This document shows positions 12,454-24,017 of a DNA stretch of 64,000 bases, piece by piece. Where the stretch lies: positions 9,784,501-9,848,500 of the forward strand of contig NW_023503608.1 of NCBI RefSeq assembly GCF_014529535.1, read 5' to 3'. The position numbers and the translations under genes were made by a program. Position 1 is the stretch's first letter. Each line of letters opens with the position of its first letter. This stretch comes from Bradysia coprophila. Taxonomy: Eukaryota > Arthropoda > Insecta > Diptera > Sciaridae. The notes beneath the pieces were generated by a model. It did not search any database, was not told where the DNA came from, and was given only the letters and a program-made list of their open reading frames with translations.

Positions 12454-14047
12454 CTTGTGTACTGTATTTAACAATTAACACCTTTATCCTTCAAATTTAC
12501 CATTTACCACACAGAATTACAAAAAAATACTACAGAACACCGAAAATATACAACTGAATCCGGCAGTTACAATTGAAAATTAAAAATAATGGCCGCCTGA
12601 CCACTGAACTTAAACTGAGCCAACACTGAGCGCTAAAATGTCATATATTCCTGTCATCCCAGCTTAAAAAAACGATTTTTCAAAGTGAACTTTTTTTATC
12701 GAGATAGGAATCGATAGGAATCGAGAAAACCTTTTTATTTCACAATCGCGGCGTATATAGACTGTTATGATCAGAGCGAGAGAACCGAAGACTAGTTAAT
12801 TATAACTTTCCTTGGGGTACTTGTCAAAATATTGCTTTCTCTTTCAACATGTTACGTTCGAGAGGACCGAAGACCAGTCTATTATAAGTGGCTTGGGGTA
12901 CTTGTCAAAATATTTCTTACCTTTCATCATAACATTCTATACCATAGAGGTATACTCGAGAGTTGGTATGGTGGCGCTGTCAATGAAAAGAAACCACAAA
13001 AATATATTATGGGATTATGGGATTATGGGACAATATAGATTTTTCTGGATCGGAATTTACGTTACCATGAACTTTCCATGATGGAAATGTTACTTTTAGT
13101 ATTATACGAACTATAACTCAAGAGGAATTAAGATTAAGAAGTTTTTTGACTTCAAGTATTTACAGCGTTACTGGCGCTGTGTGATTTTACAGTTCATGTA
13201 ATCTCTGGACCAGATCCATGTTAACTATAGATTGTTATGATAAATATAATATAATTTAGATCACTAACATACTTTCCTTGCGAGATGTGTCAAAATAGGA
13301 TTGAAAAAAGCAATGAAATGTCCTGCAAGGCAAGTTATAATTAATTGGTCCCTTGGAGTTGTCCCTCATCTCACTTTTGTACAAAAATTTACGTCATTTT
13401 CGAGGGAGATTGACCCTGATCATAAAGTTGAATTCACAGTAAATCGCACTATCCTCGGTTTACCCACCGTTCACGCTATAACAATGTATATTGTTAAATA
13501 CTTTAAGTTCAATTTTTCCTTCAACGCAAAAACGGACATCTCGACTAAGTTCATCGAAACTCGGTGCAATCCAACCAACAATTGTTGGTACATTGTTATT
13601 TAAACGGTGAGTCACGTTTAAATCAGTCTATTATGTTGTAATTATTTAGCAACAATTTAATCGTTGGTTTCGCTTTTCGAACGACTGAATAAATAAAAAG
13701 TGAACACTCACACAGTTTCGTATTTTTTGACGTTTAGTGACAGTCACGAAAATCCAGTTGAAAGAGAGGGAAGAGAGGTCAAAAAAATGTCTGCAGTCTG
13801 CAATTGACACATTTGACATTAAAAATTCGCAAAATTGCAAAAAAAGGCGATTTGTTTGCTTTTGTATGTTGTGCTTCCAATTTCGTAGACCTGCGAGTGG
13901 ACATACCGTTTTCGATCAAATCGATTTCTAAACGACAGCAATAGCGAAAATTGTACCACACATGAATCAATTCGGTTGTCATTCAAACTAAAGATTGCTC
14001 ATCGTTGCATTAATTCGAATAAAAGAGAACAACAACAAGTCAACCAA
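12454..14047. other. Divergent intergenic region, pav / PP1 inhibitor-2
   Basis: Shared upstream region of two head-to-head genes. It contains degenerate tandem copies (12777-12930). The 100-codon frame 13301-13603 lacks domains. No promoter motif could be assigned. Confidence 0.45.
12777..12935. repeat. Degenerate ~80-bp tandem duplication
   Basis: Two units share GACCGAAGAC/CCGAAGACTAGT, TTATAA, then CTTGGGGTACTTGTCAAAAT. A third decayed piece (CCTTGCGAGATGTGTCAAAA) lies at about 13274. A short 9-mer triplication (GATTATGGG) is at 13012-13030. Confidence 0.6.
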
Positions 14048-15372
14048 ATGGCATCATCAACAGGAGGACCACCCGATTCTAAGAAACCGTGCAAAGGAAT
14101 TTTGAAACCTTCCAGTTCTTTTGACAAGCATACTGTTGCTGGGTAATGAGAACAATTTTCCCATTCTTTTCGTTTTTTTCCTCTTTGTTGGAATTGGTAT
14201 TGATGATTTTATTGTTTGTTGCAGGAATAGGAAAAGTGCAAAATTCGATGAAATAAATGTGCTGCAAACATACCATCCGCCCGATAAAGACTACGGTCAC
14301 ATGAAGATTGAAGAGCCGAAAACTCCGTACCGTAAGTTTTTTGCATTTAAATTTGAAGACATTCAGTCCGTTAGTATCATGGAGAAATGGTACAAGTTTG
14401 CTCTACTGGAATATTTGCTCGCATAGGCTTTGCGTACCATCAAGTTTGATGAATCAGATTCCGTTGGCCTAAGTACTCATTGTTATCAGAATTAATTGAA
14501 CTCGAAAAAGCACAATCAGCCCCAATTTTTGCTCTCTGTTTCCCTAACGTCAGAATACCCATTTTGATCTGAGAAGAATCTAAAAAATGTCAACTATTCT
14601 CATTGCAGGTGTTGCTGAAGGAGATGAGGACAGCATTGATCAATTGGATTTTGAACTGCTAGCAAAGAAGTAAGAGCTTAATTCCTGTCCTAGGATTTCG
14701 TTTTTCTTATAATTTCCCTTCATTCAAATTTCGTCTGTAGGTTGGAGGATTGCCGATCACAAGAATTATCCAGTTCTGACGACGAGGAAGAAAGCCCCGA
14801 ACAAAAAGGTAAGAACGGTACACAATTGTAGTGTTAGTTGTAGTTACCGTGGCTGATTAAAAATGGCAAAGGTGATTTGGATTTCTCTGGATATTCAACG
14901 AAAAGCTATCGATTTGGTTTAACCTATTGATTACATGATGAAGCCAGCAGACCGATTTTTATCAACGTGAAAAGTGGACAGTTTGTATGGGAGCTTGTCT
15001 TGTGTTTCATAAATATTTCCGATGAATGTTCATTGGAAAACTAATTTTCACACATCCTTCAAATGCGGAGTATTTTCAATTGGACATTTGAAACTTTGGA
15101 CTAAACTTTACCGGTGCAATTTTCCTTGATTCTAATTTCCCTTTTCAGTGAAACGAAACGAATTCGAGAAACGACGAAAGATCCACTACAATGAATTCGA
15201 TGCCGTTCGCCGAGCAAGACAATTAATCGAAGAAGAAGATGATGATGATGACGACAGTGAAGGCGAAAGCAGTCGAACACAGTGTAATTATGTGGATAGT
15301 AATTTGGACGATAATACAATGGACGTGGATGATAATAACAAGCAATCGACATCTTCATCGTTAGGTCATTGA
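14048..15372 (+). CDS. Protein phosphatase 1 inhibitor-2 (PPP1R2 family)
   Basis: Five exons: 14048-14142, 14225-14331, 14609-14669, 14741-14808, 15149-15372, all GT-AG and in phase, giving 184 residues. Inhibitor-2 is a small, largely unfolded protein that docks on the PP1 catalytic subunit and blocks its active site. The three PP1-binding segments are recognisable: KGILK (residues 16-20), [20 protein letters not shown] (the KSQKWDE-like segment) and KIHYNEF near the C-terminus, followed by an amphipathic [10 protein letters not shown] helix and a D/E-rich run. PKTPY matches the conserved GSK3 phosphorylation site, the known reactivation switch. An AATAAA at 15794 gives a 3' UTR of about 420 nt. 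Faces the kinesin gene head to head. Confidence 0.95.
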
Positions 15373-15793
15373 ATCGAACGAACAGATGAAACAAAAAGGA
15401 ACGGGCAACCAGCGAGAGAAAAACAAAAATTAATTGATGAAAATTTAATGGACATGAATAACAGTGGACTAAAGTTTGAAAATTAAATTGCCGGAACGGT
15501 AGAAAATCACACAACCAATAAGGATTTTTTTTTAAATTGACAAAAAAAAAATGAAATTGTGCTTCGGTGGCGAAATGATGGTGGAATTATATAGTGGGCA
15601 TTCTGTTTGCGTTGACTGATATATGTAACTGTAAGGAAATAATTTAATAAGAAAAGAAAAGATGGAGAAAAAAATGTTGTAACTTAGCGATTTAAGGCTC
15701 ATTTTCTGTTCAAGTTTACCAGTTAGTTTTGTAATTTCGAATTTAGCGTTGTCAATGACAGCTACATTTTGTTTAGAAATTATTGTTTAACTG

Positions 15794-15799
15794 AATAAA
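15794..15799 (+). promoter_or_regulatory. Poly(A) signal, PP1 inhibitor-2
   Basis: AATAAA on the + strand in an A-rich context about 420 nt past the stop codon; the most plausible 3' end signal of the gene. Confidence 0.5.
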
Positions 15800-17141
15800 C
15801 AAGATAAGCAAAAGTAAAACAAGCAAAAGAATATCATTTGGAGAAATTTCATTGAACTTACTAGTTGAACAGTCAGGCAATTTGTTATTTGGCTGTAAAG
15901 GATCTACGTTATGGGGAGTCATCAAAATAATTCTAAATTTTTAATTGAATGGATGGATTACGAGGTTAGTTGTAAATGAGTCCGTAGTGTAGCCATGAAA
16001 AGAAATCGACGTCGCCAGTGGTGAAACATTGCACATTATATGAGGAGCACTACCTGATCCAAGTTGAGCAAAAAATGGTCGCTCTTAAGCTAAAATACAG
16101 AAAGACACATAGTGCTGATTCGGCGAAAAGAAATTCTTTAATGGATGAAGTTGTTGTTGGTGAGTATGTTTTGATGATCAAGTTCTGATCATTTACTCAA
16201 TATGCTACTTCAATCAATTAGTGTTTTGATAAATGAACTTTTGGTATTTGTTTCGTCATTAGTATGTTACGTCACTGTTTGTAAATATTGGTTTAGGCAA
16301 GTGTGAGGTTTGCGGAACGAGCCGAAGGCGAGTGGTGTAATCACTAGGCACGTAACAGACGTAACCGTGACGTAACACTTTTTACATGTTTGTGGACGGT
16401 AAGTGCATTTTCCCTGTCACAAACAAATGTAAAGTGCACTTTACCGTGCATAAGCTAAGCATGTAAAATCAATTTACTTGTACGTTGTGGCATCAGTAAC
16501 TATCCAGAGCTATCATTACCTTTTAGAAGTTGTTGTCGATGTCCTCATAGAAACCAAAGTCCAAAGACCATTTCTAACCACTTTTTCTTTCAATCCCGCA
16601 GCTAGAACGTATTAGGCATGTCCAGGTATTAGCATTTTGGAAGATATGACTAATTATGAGTACGGAATCAGCAAGTCACTTGGGCTTCGATTTATTTCAT
16701 GTGTCCACGAGACAAGGTCTAATCTTTAAATTTTAATAACGATTACGATCTGGGACGTAGTATTGTCTTCTCCCATCGAACATCCCATCATTTTCAATGA
16801 TGAATATAATGTATCCAATCAAACCATTCTTTGAGATACAATTTCTGTTGACTCTGGGGTCCAGGAAATTTTAAGGTCATCATTAAAAAACAAAAAAAAT
16901 CTTCAGGATATTAACCATGCAGACTTGTAGGCCCTAGGCCACGTATCATTTAACGAAATGTATGGAAACGTTATGGAGGAGGAGGAGAGGAGAAACGAAT
17001 AAAGAAGTTGTATGAGTGACCGTTTAAGTCAAGGTTGGATTTGTTGAAAGCAAAAGCCTGTTAACTCTGTTACCGCTTCATAACTAATTTCTTTAATTTA
17101 TACAATATACACGCCGTCCACCACTAACAACTTTGACAATT
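15800..17141. other. Intergenic with a small hairpin, no gene supported
   Basis: Contains a short imperfect inverted repeat at about 16396-16446 (ACGGTAAGTGCA / TGCACTTTACCGT). A stop-free stretch of about 55 codons around 16010-16160 followed by a GT donor could be an exon, but nothing else supports it. Confidence 0.35.
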
Positions 17142-17288
17142 TCAAATTTTCTTCAATTTGTTCAAAAACTCCTCTTCGTGTTGAGCATCTTTCGGTGGCG
17201 AAACCATTGGTTTGATGAATGTGAATCCCAAGTGCAATGTTATTACAGCACCGAACAATAAGACACCTTTTCTCACATTCGGTGACAT
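17142..17288 (-). CDS. 48-residue single-pass membrane micropeptide
   Basis: An uninterrupted 49-codon frame on the minus strand, ATG at 17288 and TGA at 17142. It starts MSPNVRKGVLLFGAVITLHL, has one hydrophobic segment (about residues 8-25), then KPMVSPP and a charged helix-like tail HEEEFLNKLKKI. A short basic N-terminus, one membrane span and a charged tail resemble small mitochondrial inner-membrane or respiratory-assembly proteins, but I do not recognise the family. The coherent topology and compact length argue for a real gene. The frame is short enough that chance cannot be excluded. Confidence 0.55.
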   Translation of the reverse strand: MSPNVRKGVLLFGAVITLHLGFTFIKPMVSPPKDAQHEEEFLNKLKKI

Positions 17289-17873
17289 TATTTTCAATTT
17301 TTAATTTTACTTTTGTCGCAAAAAAACATTGGACTTATTTTTGACGGTGGAGGTATCACTGTCAGTCTTAACATGATGATTATGTGATCAATAGGATCAA
17401 TATGACACTGCGGTAGTCGAAAAAGTCAGATAAATGGAGACGGATGTCAATGCCCGCTAATTTTTAAAATTTGTTTTCCGATCGATCGGTTCGTCGGCTA
17501 CCTCTTTTCATTGTCATTTAAATTGCTCGAATGAATTGAAATTGTTAGAAGGATTCTGTTTCAGACAGTGTTCACTGGGACATTAGTGGCCCAACTGTAT
17601 TTCTAATGTCAGATTTCATGATGTTGAAGTCTAGTCTTTTAAGCCTATTCTTTCTAAAGCTAACGGTTAGGAGAACAACCGGTAGCTTTAGTTCAATCAG
17701 GTCGATCATCGCATTCGTTCTGGCCAATTAGTACAATAGTATACAGCGGAGGTCCGTTTTCATTTACGAGAGAATAGATTTGTTCAATACAAAAGCTATA
17801 CTACCAACATCAACGAATTCTCAATGTTGTAATCTCTATTCAACAACTTATTGAATTTCATTCACATTTGTTT

Positions 17874-20106
17874 TTATTTCTTACCCTTCTTTCCGCCTTT
17901 TTTGCCCCCTTTGCCACCCTTTTTGCCACCGCCCACAAATTCATCTTCATAAGTCTGCACTGACGTCGTCTGCTTATTATTTATGCTTCCATTCATCGGA
18001 TTTTTTGGAGTTTTCATTTCCAGTTGAATACCCTTTCCATTTCGAGCGTCTCTACCAATGTTCAGCAGAAAAACGTCTCTCGCCGGGTCGGTATTTCTTC
18101 TAATAATCTAGGTTCGTTGAGACATACGTTTTTGAGGACTGATCGACAGGTTTACAGTCAAATGCAAGACAAATTACTTGAACGTTCGATGGACAACTGA
18201 TGTCATCACTTCTGCAAATGCGATTTTCGGTGATGCTGTTGTAACTCGCACTGTTTCGAGGACTTGGAAGTGACGACATTGTACCATAATGGGCAGGATA
18301 CTTTCGATTTCCGCGAATAATCGGAATTTTTCGACGATCGGGATATGTCTAATCAAAATTTAGTAGTTTAGGTCGATGACTGGGGTAAGACTACACCAAA
18401 ATGAAATTACATTTTGAATGCTGTCCATTTTCTTGGAAGAAGTTGGATTGTCGTATATTCTCTTTACAGTTCCAACATTCTTTGGCACTCGAACACATAA
18501 AGCATTGCCATTGATTTCAGCTGTAAATTCTTCGTATTGTTCACCTGCAAAATAAGTTTAATTCTCTTGCATTTTAATAATAAAAAAATAAGTAACGCAA
18601 CTTACTAGGTGAACCTGGAGGACCAGGACACGGATTAATTGTAGCACTGCTGCTGCTGCTGGAACTACCACTACTGGAAGTGCTACTAGTAATCTTTGAT
18701 TTCGCAGCATTCGGTCTGCGGAAATGTGATTTAACTGCAGTTGTTCTGCTGGTTGGATCGTTGGTGGTTGTGGTACTAGAACTACTGGTACTGCTACTAG
18801 ACATATTCGTTGCAGTATTGTAGTTCATTCCCTGCTTTGTCTTGCGAAGGTCTAATATATTAAATGGAAATTACAAATCAACAACAAAGAATTTGGCTTT
18901 AGAAAATCAGAAATATTCTAAAGATCATTTTTCTTATCAGTCCATTGCTAACATTACTGACTTCATAGTATCGGAAATTATCAAATTACCGTTACGACCG
19001 TGCGACTGTCGTTGAAGTGGTACACATTTGTACGTTGCTGATTTGGGAGTATTTTGCAAAATGATTTCTTTGTGGTTTTGATGGATCAGTATTGGATGCG
19101 CATTAGATTGACCGAAACAGGTGAGCCTCATTAAAATGCAAATCGTTCCCCACTGCTTCGAATCACAACCAATAATCGGATAAACATCTTTGGATAGGCC
19201 GGAAGTTGGAGAACCCTGAGTCGTAGCTAAAAATTCATATTAAAACTTGCTCAGTTTCAATTCGATTCTTTTTGTTCGTTACTTACCCGATATGTTAACG
19301 GCTTTCAGATTTTTTATCGCAGGTATGCTAGCTTGTGGATCATTTTTAGCGGCGTCCTTTGGGTCTTGTGGATCGTTTGTGGAAGCAACATTGGCATCGC
19401 CGTGATTTGGATCTTGTGCACTTGTTTTAGAATCCTTCTTTGGATTGCCTTTGGTCTGTGATGGACCCTGCTTCGTAGCTTCATTTTGTGGTTGATTTGG
19501 AGCTTGTTTATCTTTCTGGGGATTAGCCTTTGTACGTGCTTTAGTTTTTGAAAGGCTCTGCTTCGCAGGAATTGAACTCTGTTTCGCAGCTTGATTTTGT
19601 GTTTGATTCGGAACTTGTGGGTCGTTTTTGGGATTATTTGAAGCTGCATTTGCTTTAGTTTGTGAAGGACTTTGTTTCACACCCTGAGAATTGGGTTGGA
19701 GTCCAACGATGGGAGCGCTCAAATTTTGCGAATTATTTTGGAATAGGACTTGTGACGTTTTTGCTGCAGTGGCATCTTTGAAAATTTGAGAAAATAAATC
19801 ACCAAAAATTTGGTCAATTGGAATATTTCCATTTCCTAAAAAATTCTTCTCTCTATTGTACGCCTTCTTAAAAACGTTGAAAAAAACTTTATTATTGTCG
19901 GCGGGCATTCCCCCTAATGTGAACAGGAAATTTTGTCCTCGGTTCATGGTACTGTTTTTTCCGAACACGTAACCGTTGATTGGAACATTTTCCATATCAA
20001 ACACGGTTACTTCAACAAGAGTCTCGTCATGGTCCTCGGAGCCTTGCGGTAATGTCCATAAGGACATTTCCTTTATGAATAATTCCAATTGAAATATTTT
20101 AGCCAT
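17874..20106 (-). CDS. Uncharacterised protein, possible MAP10/DUF4497-like N-terminus
   Basis: Six exons: 20106-19287, 19226-18958, 18840-18606, 18544-18411, 18348-18178, 18107-17874; phases close to about 620 residues. The exon 3 acceptor is the least certain. Residues 1 to about 110 (MAKIFQLELFIKEMSLWTLP onward, with VEVTVFDMENVPING and NFLFTLGGMP) have the feel of the C2-like N-terminal domain of MAP10 (formerly DUF4497). Exon 2 continues with a second strand-rich block including GTICILMRLTCFGQ. Between them lies a low-complexity Q/N/K/P-rich linker of about 150 residues. A Ser/Thr run follows, and the protein ends in a Lys/Gly repeat (KKGGKGGKKGGKKGKK). The domain call is by resemblance only. 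A microtubule or cilium/sperm-tail role would follow if it is right. Confidence 0.7.
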
Positions 20107-21268
20107 GTCTGTTCGGATTTTAATTGCGAATTTTAATTTGTCCAGACTATTTTGACGGAACAGAAAGTTTAATATTTGATACTGCTTGGGTGGCTATGAT
20201 AGGATAATATTACGCAGGGGAATGATAGTGGTAGTGTTGAATTTTCAAGCAACATTCTACAACACTGCATGCAGACAAAAATTAGGTCATAGACCAGGCG
20301 CACATTGTGGTTTCGCAGAAAACTCTTCACGAGTCAACACCCACAGAGAGTGGAGCAATATAGTAACGTTACCAATACCTTCTGTATCGGCCGTAGTAAA
20401 CCAATTTTGCTATTGGTGTTAAATACTATGGTTGAATGACCTCCGTAGATCTTATTGAATTGCCAAAATTGGAACGGTAGGTATGTATATACGAGTCAGA
20501 TTAGTAGCAATTATCTTTTATACTTTTAAGATTCTACAGTTTAATTTATTCAAATGTGCTTTTCTTTTCAACACCTACGGTTTCATCATCAGAGATATTC
20601 AAATCTATAATTCAAGATTCAGTTAGATTTGAATTTCAATGTTGATAACATCGTTGCTGTTGAAATTTTGAATTTTGAGTAAGTTGGGAAATCGTTCATA
20701 ATCTGCCAGCGTTCTAATTTTAAGTAAATTGTACGAATGTTAATGTTAATATTCTATCACATGAAATCGTAGTATTTGGATGCAATCGGTCGTTTTGTTT
20801 AGAAATCGCTTTCAAAACAGTCTTTGTGAGAGCTTATTTCTGGCAAAATTTGTGCAGGTGATTCTCGCAACTTGTAAAACGGTTCCAGTCAATAGAATCA
20901 CGATTTGTCGTGTCTATGTAAAATTCATTTCGTGCCTAATTACCTAAGTTTGTTGAGTGAACACGAAATGTAAAATGAACAAGCGCAATCCAAAGTACAA
21001 TCGCTTTCCTCGCCTCTATTGAGAAAAACCTTGTATGCTCGCTCGGTGGCATAAATAACGACTGTCTCATCTGGGTGATATGAAAGTCGCTACATGCAAG
21101 TCAAAAAGAGTAATCGTAGTGGTGTTTTTGGGACTAAGCCTGCAAACTCCACAAGTTTGATTTTTTTTTTTTACTTTCGCCCCTTGTTATGCAATTGTTA
21201 TTTGTGTATCTGTTTTGGACGATTGATTTTATGCACTTTCGCATGTAGCCCTCTGACCCACTTTCGAA
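20107..21268. other. Intergenic, nothing recognised
   Basis: Promoter side of the preceding minus-strand gene and spacer before the 21269 foldback. The frame 20186-20422 shows no motif. Confidence 0.4.
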
Positions 21269-21430
21269 CAGACATGAGTCAGTTATCCGAAAAACCGAAA
21301 ATTTCGGTTCGATCAAGTCCGAACCGGAAAATTCGGTTCGGTCTGATCCGAACCAAACAATTCGGTTCGGTCAAATCCGAACTTGACCGAACCGAAATTT
21401 TCGGTTTTTCGGATAACCGACTCATGTCTG
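21269..21430. mobile_element. 162-bp foldback with internal TTCGGTTCGG repeats
   Basis: Arms of about 43 bp (21269-21311 and 21388-21430) are inverted repeats with one difference, beginning CAGACATGAGTC. The interior is built of alternating TTCGGTTCGGTC and TCCGAAC words, so the whole element is nested self-complementary sequence. The frames across it on both strands are artefacts. Confidence 0.8.
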
Positions 21431-21776
21431 CTTCTGAAGGGTCAGCGGCTGAACCGGACTTACATCACAACCGAATATTACCTGAACTTTTGTTCCATAA
21501 CCTTTTTGTAGGGAATGAATGTAGATAAGAAACCGTTGAAAGTTCTACTACCTCATTTTTTTTTGATAATAATTTCTAATAAAATTGTTCGGTGGAATTC
21601 GATTAGCGTCGGAAATACCTATTTCTCGTGACCAAATAAACAGTGCAGCCAAATATTTGTTCATATGTTATTCGTTGATAATTTTTCCATTGCTTTCAAT
21701 TCTTAACTAGGTCAGTTACAGAACAGGTAAAATTCAGATATCAAATTTGAATCGAAACATTAAGCAGAGAAACATT

Positions 21777-23167
21777 ATGAGAGTAACAATTCAAACTATT
21801 TACCTCGTCGCTTTGTTTACTTGGGGTGGTTGCCTCTTAAATTATCCGGTTGTGAGTATTAAATAACGATTTAAAAAGTTTTTTTCGCAGAACACTTCAC
21901 TTCATTTATAGATCGATTATAAAGTCGAGAAATTACCATCCCCACGATCAACCGTTGGTGAAGTACCGCATTGGAATCCAAAAACTCGTAGTTTATATTA
22001 TATCAACATTCACGACTACAATTCATCACTCCACCGTTACGATTACATTGAGAATCGAGTCTATACTGCCACCATTGACGGTGCCCGAACGCTGCTATTC
22101 CTTTTACCGATCAAATGTACGACAGATCAATTTTTAATTGGCATTGATCGAACTGCTGTAATTGCTCAATGGGATGGACGATCTCCGACAGTTACGATCA
22201 ATCAAGCACTATTTGAATTGGATTGTGGAACATCGAACGTTATCAACGACATCAAAACAGACCAACTTGGCAGATTCTATGGTGGAACCAAATGCGTTGA
22301 ATCGTGCGATACAAATCAGCGAGCAACTGGCGCTTTTTATGGCTACGAAAAAGGGAAATGTCTGAGAAAGTTTTTTGAAAATGTGTTCATTTCGAACGGA
22401 TTGACTTGGGTACGCCATACAAAGAAATTTTATTACGTTGACTCGTGCACTTATGATATCAAAGAGTTTGATTACAACCCTTGGACAGGCGACATATGTA
22501 GGTTTAACCTTTTACTAACGGCAATGCCATTTCTTACTGACAACCGGATTAAGTTACGAGTTTTGGCATAATTCAGTATTCAGTGCTAAGACTAATGAAG
22601 TAGAAGATTTACTGTCAATTTGTTGAAGTTTATAGAAGTGATATGCTTGCTGTCTGTGAAAGGTTTTAGAACAAATAATGCGAGGTCTCATCATTGAAAT
22701 TTTCCCTTTCCAGCAAATGAGCACCAACTCATTTCGCTTGTACAAAATGGGGTGAAACCTAATTACGTTTTGGATGGAATGACCAATGACCGGAATGGAA
22801 ATCTATACGTTGCTACTTTCGGTGGCAGTAAAATCATTAAAATCAATCCTAGGTATGCAAAAAGTAAATATTATTGCAAACATCGCATGGTCTCAATTCG
22901 AATTGCAGAACGAGGCAGATTCTAATGGAAATCGTGCTGCCAGCTACACAGATCACATCAGTTGCATTCGGCGGACCAAATTTAGACATTTTATACGTTA
23001 CCACAGCAAATAAAGACGGAAAACAACCGGAAGGATCTGGATATTTATACAAAGTCACTGGACTGCAGGCTAGGGGATATGCGGGCGTTGACCTGAATCT
23101 GTACGATTCATGTCTGTGGAGGACAATGCGAAATAACGAACATTGTAATCCGTTCTGTAGCAAATAG
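21777..23167 (+). CDS. Secreted regucalcin / SMP-30-like protein
   Basis: Four exons: 21777-21851, 21912-22497, 22714-22852, 22909-23167, all in phase, 352 residues. Exon 1 encodes just a signal peptide (MRVTIQTIYLVALFTWGGCL...). The rest is the SMP-30/gluconolactonase/luciferin-regenerating six-bladed propeller. Metal ligands expected from human regucalcin are present: Glu42 in GEVPHW, Asn187 in SNGLTW and Asp241 in LDGMTND. Blade motifs IKINPR, TSVAFGGPNLDILYVTTA and YKVTGLQARGYAG are also typical. The fold supports lactone hydrolysis with a divalent metal. After the propeller comes an extension with three cysteines (C-x10-C-x3-C), unusual for the cytosolic enzyme and consistent with an extracellular, disulphide-bonded form. 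The natural substrate is unknown. Confidence 0.93.
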
Positions 23168-23465
23168 AAGATTAAAAAACGAATATAATTCATATTTAAA
23201 CCTTAGCAGGACACCGAGGACAACACATCGCTAGAATGCAAGTCACTTGACTTTCATTGGGAAAATTTTAAGAACTGCCAAACTAAGATATTATAAACAA
23301 AGTCCAGATATGACAGTGTACTGCAGCTAATAGGGACACATTTTCCAAAAGTGTGAGAAAATATTTTCTCATAAATAGTCCCTGACCCAAAATCCATTTA
23401 CGACGACACAACTACAACCAAGTTCCCACCAAAAATCAATTCAAAAATATATAAACACCGAAATA

Positions 23466-23608
23466 GAGTGCCGCCTTTGGCTTTTTAGAGCCAAGGGCGG
23501 CAAATGTTCAGTCTCGGCGCCGAACATGACTTAGTTGACTCAAAAACTTTTTTTTTTGTTGATCCCGGTGCCAGTTCGTTTGGGCGCTACTGGTTAGGCG
23601 GCACTGCC
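23466..23608. repeat. Small G+C-rich structured repeat with AGTGCCGCCT ends
   Basis: Outer inverted ends AGTGCCGCCT (about 23467) and AGGCGGCACT (about 23598) enclose a strong local hairpin, GCCGCC-TTTGGCT...AGCCAA-GGGCGGC, and a second hairpin around GTTCAG...GCCGAAC. There is an internal T-run but no coding potential. It is probably a short non-autonomous transposon; a structured RNA is a weaker alternative. Confidence 0.45.
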
Positions 23609-23962
23609 GAAATTTACTTGCAAAGCTCAATACACAGGAGACGGCTGAATGGCTGAATCATAAAACTTATAAACATATTTCTGGCCAAGACATTCTTCAA
23701 ATCGATTTTTTACCATGAAGCCATGATGGCTCATTTTTGGTCAAATTGAGAAAAATGTAGAATACAACCAGAAAGATGTTGAGACTCTGACTTTTATAGT
23801 CAGCTGTGTCCATCTAAAATTACCCACAGTAAACAGGACCATTAACAGTAAAACGTTGGTCATTTTATTGATTGAAATGTCAGTAAATAGATGTTAGCAC
23901 ACATCGCCGCAAACAGATCTTACCGATAAAACAAACTCAATTTGTAACAGCCTCCGTCATGT

Positions 23963-23968
23963 TTTATT
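23963..23968 (-). promoter_or_regulatory. Poly(A) signal of TMEM209
   Basis: AATAAA on the minus strand 50 nt beyond the TMEM209 stop codon. Confidence 0.6.
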
Positions 23969-24017
23969 TCCATTCTTTCGCTTTTTCTTCAATAAAATAC
24001 TAAAAGTCAAATGCTAG

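Larger units (their letters stand above)
23168..24017. other. Intergenic between convergent genes
   Basis: Separates the 3' ends of the regucalcin-like gene (+) and TMEM209 (-). It contains the hairpin-rich repeat at 23466-23608 and the TMEM209 poly(A) signal at 23963-23968 (AATAAA on the minus strand). Confidence 0.5.

Noticed and set aside
13301-13603. 100-codon frame on the + strand
   Set aside because: No recognisable domain, no flanking splice signals with consistent phase; likely chance.
6901-16500. Similarity between GCATGTAAAATC-type words near 6898 and 16465
   Set aside because: Too short and A/T-rich to call a repeat family by eye.
18119-18178. Read-through ending of the 17.9-20.1 kb gene at an in-frame stop near 18105
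   Set aside because: A 70-nt GT-AG intron (18108-18177) restores phase into the Lys/Gly tail exon, which is the better model.
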